NCBI RefSeq assembly: GCF_002741015.1
Contig: NZ_CP016618.1
Location: forward strand, 496,001 to 560,000
DNA length: 64,000 nt
Source of the DNA: Microvirga ossetica
GTDB taxonomy: Bacteria > Pseudomonadota > Alphaproteobacteria > Rhizobiales > Beijerinckiaceae
Direction of reading: 5' to 3'
The notes beneath the pieces were generated by a model. It had not been told where the DNA came from. It did not search any database and saw only the letters and a list, made by a program, of their open reading frames with translations. The translations under genes and the position numbers were made by a program. Shown piece by piece: positions 34,971 through 46,100 of this stretch. The first letter of the stretch is position 1. Every line of letters begins with the position of its first letter.

Positions 34971-36143
34971 ATGAACATTCAAGTCCAACCGCATCTAGCG
35001 GCCGCCAAACGACACCTCCCGTTCGAATGCGTCGCATTGGTGTTGCAGGGTGGCGGTGCGCTCGGGGCCTATCAGGCCGGCGTCTACGAAGCTCTCGCGG
35101 AGGCCGGGATCGATCCCGACTGGGTCGCCGGCGTCTCGATCGGCGCCATCAACTCTGCAATCATCGCGGGAAACGAGCCGACCGAGCGTGTCGCCAAGCT
35201 GCGCACATTCTGGCAGGAGATCTCTGCCAACCCGCTGCTCGACTGGTCCAGCGCCCTCCATACCATCACCCCCAAAGGTGACCTCGCGCGCGCCCTCTTC
35301 AACCAGGTGAGCGCGACCTGTGCCCTCGTCAGTGGGGCCGCGAGCTTTTTCACGCCCCGGCTGCCGGTTCCCTGGCTGCACCCGGACGGTGTCCCCGAGG
35401 CGACGAGCTTCTACGAGACCAAACACCTGAAAAGCACGTTGGAGCGCGTTGTCGACTTCGACCGGATCAATGCGGGCGCGATGCGCTTCAGCGTCGGGGC
35501 TGTGAATGTGCGCACCGGCAATTTCGTCTATTTCGATAACACCACGCACACAATCCGACCTGAGCATGTGATGGCGAGCGGATCGCTGCCGCCCGGCTTC
35601 CCAGCAGTGGAGATCGACGGCGAATACTATTGGGACGGCGGGCTCATCTCGAACACGCCGCTCGACTGGGTGGTCGATGCGGGCCGGCGGCAGGATACGC
35701 TCGCGTTCCAGGTCGACCTGTGGAATGCCCACGGCGAACTGCCCCGCAACTTGGCCGAGGTCGGGACGCGGCACAAGGAGATCCAGTATTCCAGCCGGAC
35801 GCGCGCCAGCACCGACCAGTTCAAGCGCGTACAGCATCTGCGCAATGCGCTCGCAAGCCTCCTGTCGAATCTGCCGGACGATCTGCGAACCAGCGACGAG
35901 GCAAAGCTACTCAGCCCGGAGGCGGACCGCAAAGCGTACAACATCATCCAGCTGATTTACCGGTCGAAACACTACGAAGGCCACTCAAAGGACTACGAGT
36001 TTTCCCGGTTATCGATGGAGGAGCACTGGCGCGCCGGTTATCATGATGCGGTGCGCACGTTACGCCATCCCGAGGTGTTGCGGCGCCCCGACGATCAGGA
36101 GGGGGTTCGCACATTCGATCTCGTTAAGGACGGGCGGGAGTAG
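34971..36143 (+). CDS. Patatin-like phospholipase/esterase
   Basis: A 390-residue Ser-Asp dyad hydrolase. The oxyanion hole is LQGGGALGAYQAGV (residues about 24-37), the nucleophile is in GVSIG, and the dyad Asp in YYWDGGLISNTPL. The C-terminal 150 residues match the DUF3734 extension found in bacterial patatins adjacent to ketone-body genes. No signal peptide; probably cytoplasmic, acting on lipid or on polyhydroxybutyrate-type esters. GAAGGA lies upstream. It leads a same-strand group with acetoacetate decarboxylase and 3-hydroxybutyrate dehydrogenase. Confidence 0.9.
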   Translation: MNIQVQPHLAAAKRHLPFECVALVLQGGGALGAYQAGVYEALAEAGIDPDWVAGVSIGAINSAIIAGNEPTERVAKLRTFWQEISANPLLDWSSALHTITPKGDLARALFNQVSATCALVSGAASFFTPRLPVPWLHPDGVPEATSFYETKHLKSTLERVVDFDRINAGAMRFSVGAVNVRTGNFVYFDNTTHTIRPEHVMASGSLPPGFPAVEIDGEYYWDGGLISNTPLDWVVDAGRRQDTLAFQVDLWNAHGELPRNLAEVGTRHKEIQYSSRTRASTDQFKRVQHLRNALASLLSNLPDDLRTSDEAKLLSPEADRKAYNIIQLIYRSKHYEGHSKDYEFSRLSMEEHWRAGYHDAVRTLRHPEVLRRPDDQEGVRTFDLVKDGRE

Positions 36144-36284
36144 CGCGCAACGAAACTACCGGGCGCAGGGAACATCCTGCGCCGAAAGTGTCAAGCGCGG
36201 CTGATCTGCGCACCAACCTCTGTGGTCTGCGAGTCGGCCTGCCGCACTCGCGACCCGCTCAATCGAACACAGATGAGTTTAGCT

Positions 36285-37070
36285 ATGCACGAAGACATTG
36301 TTCGGACCAGAGCATTCGCAATGCCCCTGACCAGCCCGGCCTACCCGATCGGACCCTATCGCTTTCGCAATCGGGAGTATCTGATCATCACCTACCGGAC
36401 CGACCCAAAGAAGCTTCGGGTGCTCGTCCCGGAACCGCTCCAGATCGACGAGCCGCTGGTGAAGTTCGAGTTCATCCGCATGCCGGACTCGAACGGCTTC
36501 GGCGATTACACCGAGAGCGGACAGGTCATTCCCGTCTCGTTCCGCGGCCGCAAAGGTAGCTACACCCATTGCATGTTTCTCAACGACCATTCGCCCATTG
36601 CTGGGGGGCGTGAGCTGTGGGGTTTCCCCAAGAAGCTTGCCAATCCCACCCTGCGCACGGAGGTCGATGCCCTGGTCGGCACGCTCGACTACGGTCCGGT
36701 TCGCATCGCGACCGCTACAATGGGCTATAAGCACCAGGCTGCCGATTTCGCAAGCGTCATGACCTCGCTTCGCGAGCCCAACTTTCTGCTGAAGATCATT
36801 CCCCATGTCGATGGCACCACACGCATCTGCGAACTCGTTGAGTATTACCTGGAGGACGTCAACTTGAAAGAGGCCTGGACCGGTCCGGCATCCCTGAACC
36901 TGTGGTCGCATGCCTTGGCGCCGATCGCGGAGCTGCCGATCCTGGAGGTGGTCTCGGCGACCCACATCCTGGCCGATCTGACGCTCGGACTCGGCAAGGT
37001 CGCGCATGACTATCTGGCGCCATCCGAGCCGTCTCACTGGAAACAGAGACGCTACGAACCTGCGGAATGA
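36285..37070 (+). CDS. adc: Acetoacetate decarboxylase
   Basis: About 261 residues from ATG 36285 (36273 also possible). The Schiff-base lysine pair is in [12 protein letters not shown], and the fold markers [16 protein letters not shown] and [14 protein letters not shown] are present. The enzyme converts acetoacetate to acetone and CO2 in the cytoplasm. With the downstream 3-hydroxybutyrate dehydrogenase it forms a route from 3-hydroxybutyrate through acetoacetate, fitting polyhydroxybutyrate turnover. Confidence 0.93.
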   Translation: MHEDIVRTRAFAMPLTSPAYPIGPYRFRNREYLIITYRTDPKKLRVLVPEPLQIDEPLVKFEFIRMPDSNGFGDYTESGQVIPVSFRGRKGSYTHCMFLNDHSPIAGGRELWGFPKKLANPTLRTEVDALVGTLDYGPVRIATATMGYKHQAADFASVMTSLREPNFLLKIIPHVDGTTRICELVEYYLEDVNLKEAWTGPASLNLWSHALAPIAELPILEVVSATHILADLTLGLGKVAHDYLAPSEPSHWKQRRYEPAE

Positions 37071-37210
37071 AGTTTCCCCCAGTGCAGCCATCATCACCAG
37101 TGGCTCGCATACGATGCAGGACAGCAAGTATGCATCCCGGAACTGAGACGGAAAGCGAAAAAGGGTGCGCTGATGGGCGAAAGAGTCCTCGGCGTATTCC
37201 GGAGAGCACC

Positions 37211-37621
37211 ATGAGCGCGGTTAAACCTCAACGGATCCTCATTGCCGACGACAACCCGATTATGCGGGAGACACTCGCGCAGTGGCTGAGCGCCCAAGCC
37301 CATGAAGTCATTACGGCGGATACGGGCGAGAGGGCCTTTCTGGCCTTGCGCGACTGGAGCCACCCCATCGGCTGGCTGTACACACGTGCCGTGCTGCCCG
37401 GCCTGGTCGACGGCTGGATTCTCGCTGACCAGTATCATGAGGTGCACGAGAACAGGGTCGTGATTTTGGCTGGCGCGGAGCAGCGAGTATCGTCACGCGG
37501 CGATCTTGTCTTGAAACAGCCGACCGCGGTTGCGGTATTCAACGCCATTCAACAGGCCCTTGTGGCCGCGAAGACGGCGACTTTCACAACGGACGCGGCC
37601 GAGGCTAGCCGGGCGGCCTGA
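37211..37621 (+). CDS. Stand-alone receiver-domain protein lacking the phosphoacceptor Asp (copy 2)
   Basis: GGAGAG precedes ATG 37211; 136 residues. The acidic pocket is intact (ILIADDNPIMRETL) but the acceptor position in GWLYTRAVLPGLVDGW is Arg59, exactly as in the protein at 28251. The switch-region Lys is in LVLKQPTAV. Single domain, no output. It interrupts the ketone-body group between acetoacetate decarboxylase and bdhA on the same strand. Confidence 0.8.
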   Translation: MSAVKPQRILIADDNPIMRETLAQWLSAQAHEVITADTGERAFLALRDWSHPIGWLYTRAVLPGLVDGWILADQYHEVHENRVVILAGAEQRVSSRGDLVLKQPTAVAVFNAIQQALVAAKTATFTTDAAEASRAA

Positions 37622-37707
37622 GAAGCCGTGTCACTAGCGCCGGCAAGACCGAGATTGCATTTACATGATGGCTCACAAAGGTCGCCAACGATTCAGGAAG
37701 GTAGGAC

Positions 37708-37788
37708 ATGACGGGCAACGTAGTGTCTTTTGCCCTGGGTGCCGTTGCCCCGCTCGCATTGGTTGGGTGGGTGCTGTTCTTCCACTGA
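37708..37788 (+). CDS. 26-aa membrane microprotein
   Basis: AGGAAGG stands before ATG 37708. The product is essentially one membrane helix (FALGAVAPLALVGWVLFFH) after MTGNVVS. It follows the receiver gene by 86 bp. No family recognised. Confidence 0.5.
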   Translation: MTGNVVSFALGAVAPLALVGWVLFFH

Positions 37789-38000
37789 CAATGCCCTGAA
37801 AGGGCTTGGTATGATGCCAAAGATGAAATGTCGTTCCGTCAACAGGACCCGCAAGACATGCGGGGGAGGGCATACGAGCAATGGTCGACAGTCGGTTCGT
37901 ACAAGGTCCCACACTCGATGAGTTGAGGATTGTTGGGAAATTCCTACCCAAGGCGAGTGCTTCAGACTGAACGATTGGATACAGCAACAAGGAGGCTTTA

Positions 38001-38786
38001 ATGACACTTCACTCCAAATCCGCCGTTGTGACCGGCTCGACCGGCGGGATCGGGTTGGCCATCGCCCGGGCTCTCGCCAAGGAAGGGGCCAATGTCGTCA
38101 TCAACGGCTTCGGCGATGCGGACGACATCGAGAAGACGCGCGCCGGCATCGAGAGCGAGTACGGCGTCACGTCGATCTATTCACCGGCCGACATGTCGAA
38201 GCCGCACGATGTCGAGGAGATGATCCGCCTCGCTGAGCGGACATTCGGCGGCGTCGACATTCTCGTGAACAATGCGGGCATCCAGTTCGTCTCGCCGGTG
38301 GAGAATTTCCCGGTCGAGAAATGGGACCAGATCATCGCCATCAACCTCTCGTCCGCCTTCCATGCCATCCGCGCCGCGGTGCCGGGCATGAAGGCGCGCG
38401 GCTGGGGCCGCATCATCAACACGGCCTCGGCCCATTCGCTGGTGGCCTCGCCGTTCAAGTCGGCCTATGTGGCAGCCAAGCACGGCATCGCCGGCCTCAC
38501 TAAGACGGTGGCGCTCGAAGCGGCCACCGACGGCATCACGGTGAACTGCATCAGCCCCGGCTATGTCTGGACGCCCCTCGTCGAAAAGCAGATCCCCGAC
38601 ACCATGAAGGCGCGCAACATGACCAAGGAACAGGTGATCAACGACGTGCTCCTAGAGGCGCAGCCGACCAAGCAGTTCGTCACCGTCGATCAGGTCGCGG
38701 CCCTCGCCGTGTTCCTGTGCTCCGACGCAGCGAGCCAGATCACCGGCACGAATCTGGCCATGGATGGCGGCTGGACGGCGCAATGA
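38001..38786 (+). CDS. bdhA: D-3-hydroxybutyrate dehydrogenase
   Basis: A 261-residue classical SDR. Cofactor loop TGSTGGIGLAIA, NNAG motif (VNNAGIQFV), catalytic YVAAKHG and the family-specific SPGYVWTPLVEKQIPDTMK. It oxidises 3-hydroxybutyrate to acetoacetate with NAD. GGAGG precedes the start. The IS5 element inserted about 120 bp after its stop. Confidence 0.93.
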   Translation: MTLHSKSAVVTGSTGGIGLAIARALAKEGANVVINGFGDADDIEKTRAGIESEYGVTSIYSPADMSKPHDVEEMIRLAERTFGGVDILVNNAGIQFVSPVENFPVEKWDQIIAINLSSAFHAIRAAVPGMKARGWGRIINTASAHSLVASPFKSAYVAAKHGIAGLTKTVALEAATDGITVNCISPGYVWTPLVEKQIPDTMKARNMTKEQVINDVLLEAQPTKQFVTVDQVAALAVFLCSDAASQITGTNLAMDGGWTAQ

Positions 38787-38905
38787 CGGGTCGAGCCGGA
38801 AAACCGCATGGGGCATCCCGCGGCCTCGCCGGGCCGCGGGCGGATTCAAAGGGACTTTGGTGCACAATTCAGACGTGGGCTGCGTTCATTCCCTGGCGAT
38901 GGAGC

Positions 38906-39873
38906 TCAGGTGATGCGCTGGTACACGGGCATGCCAAGTCGGGTCATGATGTCGACGACCTTGCAGCCAGCAGCGGCTTCGGTCTTCTGTGTTGCAGAGT
39001 CCGGGCGTGAAGGCGGCGACCAATCAGGGTCTTGTAGCGCATCATCGCCACCTCGCCCAAGGACCGCCGGCCGTAGTTGACGGCCTTCTGCCAGCCGAGC
39101 CGGCCCCGCTCCTGGATCATCCGGAGGTGGCGGTCACGCTGCGCGGGCGCCGTCTCGGCATTGTTGCTCAGCACTGCCATTGACTGCGGCGGGATGATCC
39201 CGGCAGTGGCAGGATCCCGTTCGGCAACGATGCGGTACACAGAATCACCACCGTACGCGCCATCGGCTGTGACCGAAGCGATCGGGCCTGAGATCTGATC
39301 GAGCGAAGGTCCGACCTGCGAGGCATCGCCGTCTTCTGTGCGGGTCAGTTCCGAGGCGACGATCTCATCAGTGTCGGGATCAACGGCGAGGTGTAACTTA
39401 CGCCAGGTCCGGCGCCCCTTGTCTCCATGCTTCTGGCGCTGCCATTCGCCGGCCCCGAATACCTTCAGGCCGGTGGAATCGATTACCACGTTCACCGGAC
39501 CGCTCATTGCGCGCACCGTCTTGGCAACGGTCAAGTCAATGCTGCGGCGCGAGAAGGTCGTGTGATCGGGAACTGGGACATCCGATCCGAGCAGACTCAG
39601 AATCGAGACCAGCATTCCTTCGGTCTGCCGCCACGGCCTTCCAAAGGCTAAGCGGAGCATCAAGCCGGTCTCGATCGCAATCGCGGAGTATTGCTGCGGT
39701 CGCCCCCGCCCGCCGCTGCGGGGTGGCGTCCAGGCCGCCAGCGCCGCGGGTGTCACCCACACCGTCAAGTCGCCGCGCCGGCGCAGCGCCGCATCATAGT
39801 CGCGCCAATTCTTTACACGGTAGCGAGCCTTTGGAATCCTGCGGCGGCGCTCTTGATTGACCTTGTAGGGCAT
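38906..39873 (-). mobile_element. IS5-family transposase with a C-terminal frameshift
   Basis: The frame from ATG 39873 gives a nearly complete DDE transposase: NWRDYDAALRRRGDLTVW, VIDSTGLKVFG, TADGAYGGDSVY and RSLGEVAMMRYKTLIGRRL. Near 39000 the frame breaks; the correct end (GCKVVDIMTRLGMPVYQRIT) is in another frame to a TGA at 38906. One base is missing, so the protein loses its normal end. Related to but clearly diverged from the copy at 30381. Confidence 0.85.
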
Positions 39874-40169
39874 GCAGCTCTCGGCTTCAGAGGAGCGCCT
39901 CTATACCTTCTGCCAACTACGCGCGACATCTCAGACCGCTTTATGCACCTGTACCAAGGCGGCGCACGGCCAGCTCCAATGTAAGCTGGCCGTGCGGGCC
40001 AACCTGCCGGGAGCAACCATTTATGCACTCGTGCCACGAGCACCAGCGTTGGACTTGTGCCCCGGTGGGTTGGCCACGGCGGATGCCCAGTAGGAAGTTG
40101 CGCCTGTGAGCGCCAGTACAGGGATCGGCAAGCGTCGTGGCGGCCCGTCTTCACCGGAGGGCAAGAAAC
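39874..40169 (+). ncRNA. Non-coding left end of the IS110 element, possible guide (bridge) RNA region
   Basis: No gene fits between the IS5 element and the IS110 transposase. A perfect 13-bp stem (39963-39975 with 39984-39996, CGCACGGCCAGCT and its complement, 8-base loop) and a second palindrome CTCGTG-C-CACGAG near 40030 give strong RNA structure. IS110-group elements are known to make a bridge RNA from this position. GTAGGAAGT occurs at 40090 and again just past the transposase at 42777, which may mark element ends. Confidence 0.4.
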
Positions 40170-40865
40170 ATGACTGAGGAGAGATTAATCTGGTTTGCCG
40201 GAGTCGACTGGGGCTCGCAGAAGCATCAAGCCTGCCTGCTCGATGCTGCAGGCGTGGTTGTCGGCGAGCGGGAGTTCCCGCACGGAGGCTCGGGTCTGGC
40301 GCTCCTGTGTGATTGGCTCTTGGCTCTGGCGGGTGATGCCAGTGCTGTGGCCGTCGCCATCGAGGTGCCGCATGGGCCCGTCGTCGACACCCTGTTGGAC
40401 CGCGGCTTTGCGGTTCACGCCATCAACCCCAAGCAACTTGATCGTCTGCGGGACCGCTTCAGTGTCGCCGGCGCAAAGGACGACCGCCGGGATGCCCGCA
40501 TCGCTGCGGCCGGACTGCGCACCGATCCCTATCTCTACCGGCAGGTCGAGATGGGCGATCCAGTGGTGATCGAGCTGCGCGAGTGGTCACGCCTGGCCGA
40601 GGAGCTCCAGCAGGAGCGCGTGCGCCTGAGCACCCGGGTTCGCCAACAACTCTGGCGCTACTACCCGCAACTGCTCGCGGTGGCCGAGGATGTTGCGGCC
40701 GAGGGGGTCCTGGCCCTGTGGAATCTCGCGCCAACACCGGCCAAAGCAGCGCGCCTGCGCCAGACCACGATGGCGCGCCTCCTCAAGCAGCACCACATCC
40801 GCAAGGTCGATGCCGTGAACCGCTCCGGGATTCCCGGAGGCTCCAACTCCTGACAGGATGGAGCC

Positions 40866-42091
<1,226 letters not shown>

Positions 42092-42770
42092 AATCCAAGC
42101 CCACCGGCCTCCGGAAAACTCGGCGCGGTTCACCGCAACGGCACTTGGCATCCTGCGCCAGCCTGCCATCACGGTGGCGCCGGGTGTGACCGAGGCGGCT
42201 GTCCTTCACCTGCGTTCTCTCGTGGCTCGGTTGCGGGTGGCCAACCGCGAACTCCATCTCGCCGAGCACAAGCTCGATGAGCTCTGCATGGTCTTGAGCA
42301 CGACAGGATCTGAGCCAGAGAGCATCCGGGTGAGCGATGGAGCCATCCTCAGGTCCCTGCCCGGGATTGGTCGGATCACGCTGGCCATTCTGCTCTCCGA
42401 GGCGCCTGGGCCGCTCAGCCGCCGCGATGATCCCGCGCTCAGGACCTTGTCCGGGGTCGCGCCCGTCACGAAGCGCAGCGGCAAATCCCATCTTGTTGTC
42501 ATGCGCTATGCCGCTCATCAGCGACTGCGCAACGCCGTCTTCCACTGGGCGCGATCTGCCGTCCAGACTGATCCCAAGAGCGGCATTCGCTATGCCGCTT
42601 TGCGTCAGAGGGGCCACTCCTATGGACGGGCCCTGCGAGGGGTCGCCGACCGGCTGCTCGGGGTCGCCTGTACGCTCCTGAAGCATCAGACCATCTTCGA
42701 TCCCAAACTCAGCATGCCGCCCGCCGGACCAGCCGGCGACACAGCGCCTCAATCCGTATCAGGCGCTTGA

Positions 42771-43129
42771 CGAACGGTAGGAAGTCCAACGTCATCCTTG
42801 GTGGCACCCGGGGGCGTCGTGCCTAGGCCTGATCCCGGGATGAACGTAGTCAGCCCTTTGTCATGCTTTCAAGCTTACCGTTGGCTGAAGTGAGCTCACA
42901 TTGGATATTGGCCATCTCCGAGATTTAATTCCAATATCTTCCCGGACTTGCAAGCTCATGCGACAGGTATTGATCCGGCGTTCTTACGGGAACATGCTCA
43001 TCCCGCATTGCAACAGGCAAAGTTGTCGTTCGAGCGCAGTCTGGGTATCATGGGCAAACGGGGTTTCTGGATGAAGGTTCTAGCCCGGTCGGTGTTAAGG
43101 CGAGCTCGGGCTGGCAGTGGAGACCCGCC
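42771..43129. other. 359-bp region upstream of the second giant kinase
   Basis: No coding frame recognised. It contains the end of IS110 and should hold the promoter of the kinase gene. An imperfect ATTGGATATTGG / CCAATATC pair lies near 42900-42945, an inverted-repeat motif of possible regulatory meaning. Confidence 0.35.
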
Positions 43130-46100
43130 TTGAACTTGTCTTTCCGGTTCGGCGCTCAGGAGGAGAGTAGCTTCCAGTTCCTGTGGGAGGATGGTGAACG
43201 TTCTTTCTACCGGGGATGGCGCCTGGACGACGAAGGTCAGCGCAAGGCTGTGTTGGCTGTATGGCCCGCCGCCGAGCATCCAGCCCCCGCCAGTCTCCAT
43301 CGCCTCGCGCACGAATACGGCCTAAAGGACGAGCTGGACAGTGCATGGGCTTTGCGGCCGCTGGAGCTTGGGCGTGAAGGCGGCCGGACCGTACTGGTGC
43401 TCGAGGATCCCAACGGCGAGCCGCTCGACAGACTGCTCGGTGTCCCAATGGAGGTGGGTCGCTTCTTGCACCTCGCCATTGGCATCGCCACGGCCTTGGG
43501 CCGGGTCCACCAGCGTGGACTGATCCACAAGGACCTCAAGCCGACCAACATCCTGGTCACCGGCGAAGACGGGCAGGTGCGGCTCACGGGCTTTGGTCTC
43601 GCCTCGCAGCTGCAACGTGAACGCCAGGGCTTGGCCCCGCCCGAGGAGATCGCCGGCACACTGGCCTACATGGCGCCGGAGCAGACCGGGCGCATGAACC
43701 GCTCGATCGATTCCCGCAGCGATCTCTACGCGCTCGGCGTCACGCTCTACCAGATGCTCACCGGTGTTCTGCCATTCACGGCGACCGATCCGATGGAGTG
43801 GGTGCATTGCCATATCGCGCGGCAGCCAATTCCACCAGCCGAGCGTCAGAAGGAAGTGCCGGAAGCAATCTCTGCAGTCGTCATGAAGCTGCTCGCCAAG
43901 ACAGCCGAGGAGCGGTATCAAACTGCACTTGGGCTCGAGTGCGACCTCCAGCACTGCCTAGCCGAGTGGAAGGCTCATTGTCGCATCGACGCCTTTCCAC
44001 CCGGCGCCCACGACACACCCGACCGGCTCCTCATCCCCGAGAAGCTGTATGGGCGAGAGCCTGAAATCGACACTTTGCTCGCCGCCTTCGGCCGCGTGGT
44101 CACGAGCGGCGTGCCGAAGCTGGTTCTGGTCTCCGGCTATTCCGGCATCGGCAAGTCTTCCGTCGTCCGTGAGCTGCACAAGGTGCTGGTGCCTCCGCGC
44201 GGTCTGTTCGCGTCCGGCAAGTTCGACCAATTCAAGCGCGACATCCCATATTCGACACTCGCACAAGCTTTTCAGGGCCTGATCCGGACTCTTCTGGCGA
44301 AGAGCGATGGCGAGCTGGCGTCCTGGCGCGACGCCCTGCTGGCGGCTCTCGGCCCTAACGGCCAGCTCATGGTTGACCTCGTTCCCGAACTGAAGCTCAT
44401 CATTGGCGAACAGCCGCCGGTTCCAGAACTGCCGCCGCAGCAGTCGCAAAGCCGGTGCCAGCTGGTCTTCCGGCGCTTCCTCGGCGTCTTCGCCCAGCCG
44501 GACCATCCGCTGGCGCTGTTCCTGGACGATCTGCAATGGCTCGATCCCGGCACCCTCGATCTGCTTGAGGATTGGTTGACGCAGCCGGACGTGCAGCACC
44601 TGCTGCTGATCGGTGCCTACCGCGACAACGAGATCGATGCCACGCATCCGCTCCGGCGCAAGCTCGAAGCTATTCGGAAAGCGGGAGCGTCGGTGCAGGA
44701 GATCGTGCTGGCGCCGCTCGGGCTCGGCGATGTGGGTCGGCTCATCGCCGATGCCCTGCACAGCGAGCGGGACGGCGCCGAGCCTCTAGCCCGGTTGGTG
44801 CACAAGAAGACGGCCGGCAATCCGTTCTTCACTATCCAGTTTCTTACCGCGCTCGCCGAGGAGAGCCTGCTCGCCTTCGATCATGGTCAGGTGCGCTGGT
44901 CCTGGGACCTCGAGCGCATCAAGGCCAAGGGCTTCACCGACAATGTCGTGGACCTGATGCTTGGCAAGCTGACTCGCCTGCCCGGAGCGATCCAGACGGC
45001 GCTGCGGCAGCTCGCCTGCCTGGGCAACGGCGCGGCGATCGCCACCCTGAGCATGGTCAATGGCACGAGCAAGGCGGCGACGGATGCTGCGCTCTGGGAG
45101 GCGGCGCGGGCCGGGCTGGTGTTCCGGCAGGCAGGGACCTACCGGTTCCTGCACGATCGCGTCCAGGAGGCGGCCTATGCGCTCATCCCCGAGGGCGAGC
45201 GGGCCGCCGAGCACCTGCGGATCGGCCGTCAGCTCGTTGCGCGCACGCCGCCGGAGACGGTCGAGGCGCGCGTCTTCGAGATCGTGAGCCAGCTCAACCG
45301 CGGCGCGGCCCTGATCACCACGGCGGAGGAGCGGGAGCGGCTCGCCGAACTCAACCTGCTCGCGGGCCGGCGCGCCAGGGCCTCGACCGCCTATGCCTCT
45401 GCGCTGACCTATCTCATGGCCGGAACGGCGCTGTTGCCTGAGGATGCGTGGGAGCGCCGCCTGGAGCTCGCCTTCGCGCTCGAGCTGCACCGGGCCGAAT
45501 GCGAGTTCCTCACGGGCTTGCTGATGGAAGCGGAGGCGCGCCTTACCGCCCTGGCAAGCCGCGCTATCAGCCTCCCAGACTTGGCCACCGTCACCCGGCT
45601 GCAGGTGGACCTCTTCATGACTCTCGGGCGAAGCGACAGCGCCGTCGCGGTCGGTCTCGACTACCTACGCCGCATCGGTATCGCTTGGTCGGCGCATCCG
45701 ACGCGAGAGGAAGTCCGGCAGGAATACGCGCGGATATGGCGGCAGCTCGGGGACCGCCCGATCGAGACGCTGCTCGACCTGCCGCGCATGACAGATCCGG
45801 TCGCGTGCGGGACGATGGAGGTCCTCACCGCGCTCGTGACGCCGGCCTTGTTCAGCGACGAGAACCTGCGCTGCCTAATCATCGGCCGCATGGGGAATCT
45901 CAGTTTGGAGCACGGCAATAGCGACGCATCGTGCTATGCCTACACCGCAATAGGCACCGTGCTGGGGCCGTACTTCGGCAACTATAAGGCGGGACTCCGC
46001 TTCGGCCAGCTCGGGCTGGACCTAGTGGAACAGCCTGGGATGGACCGCCTGAAGGCCCGGGTCTACCTGGCTTTCGGAAACCTCGCGAATCCCTCGATAC

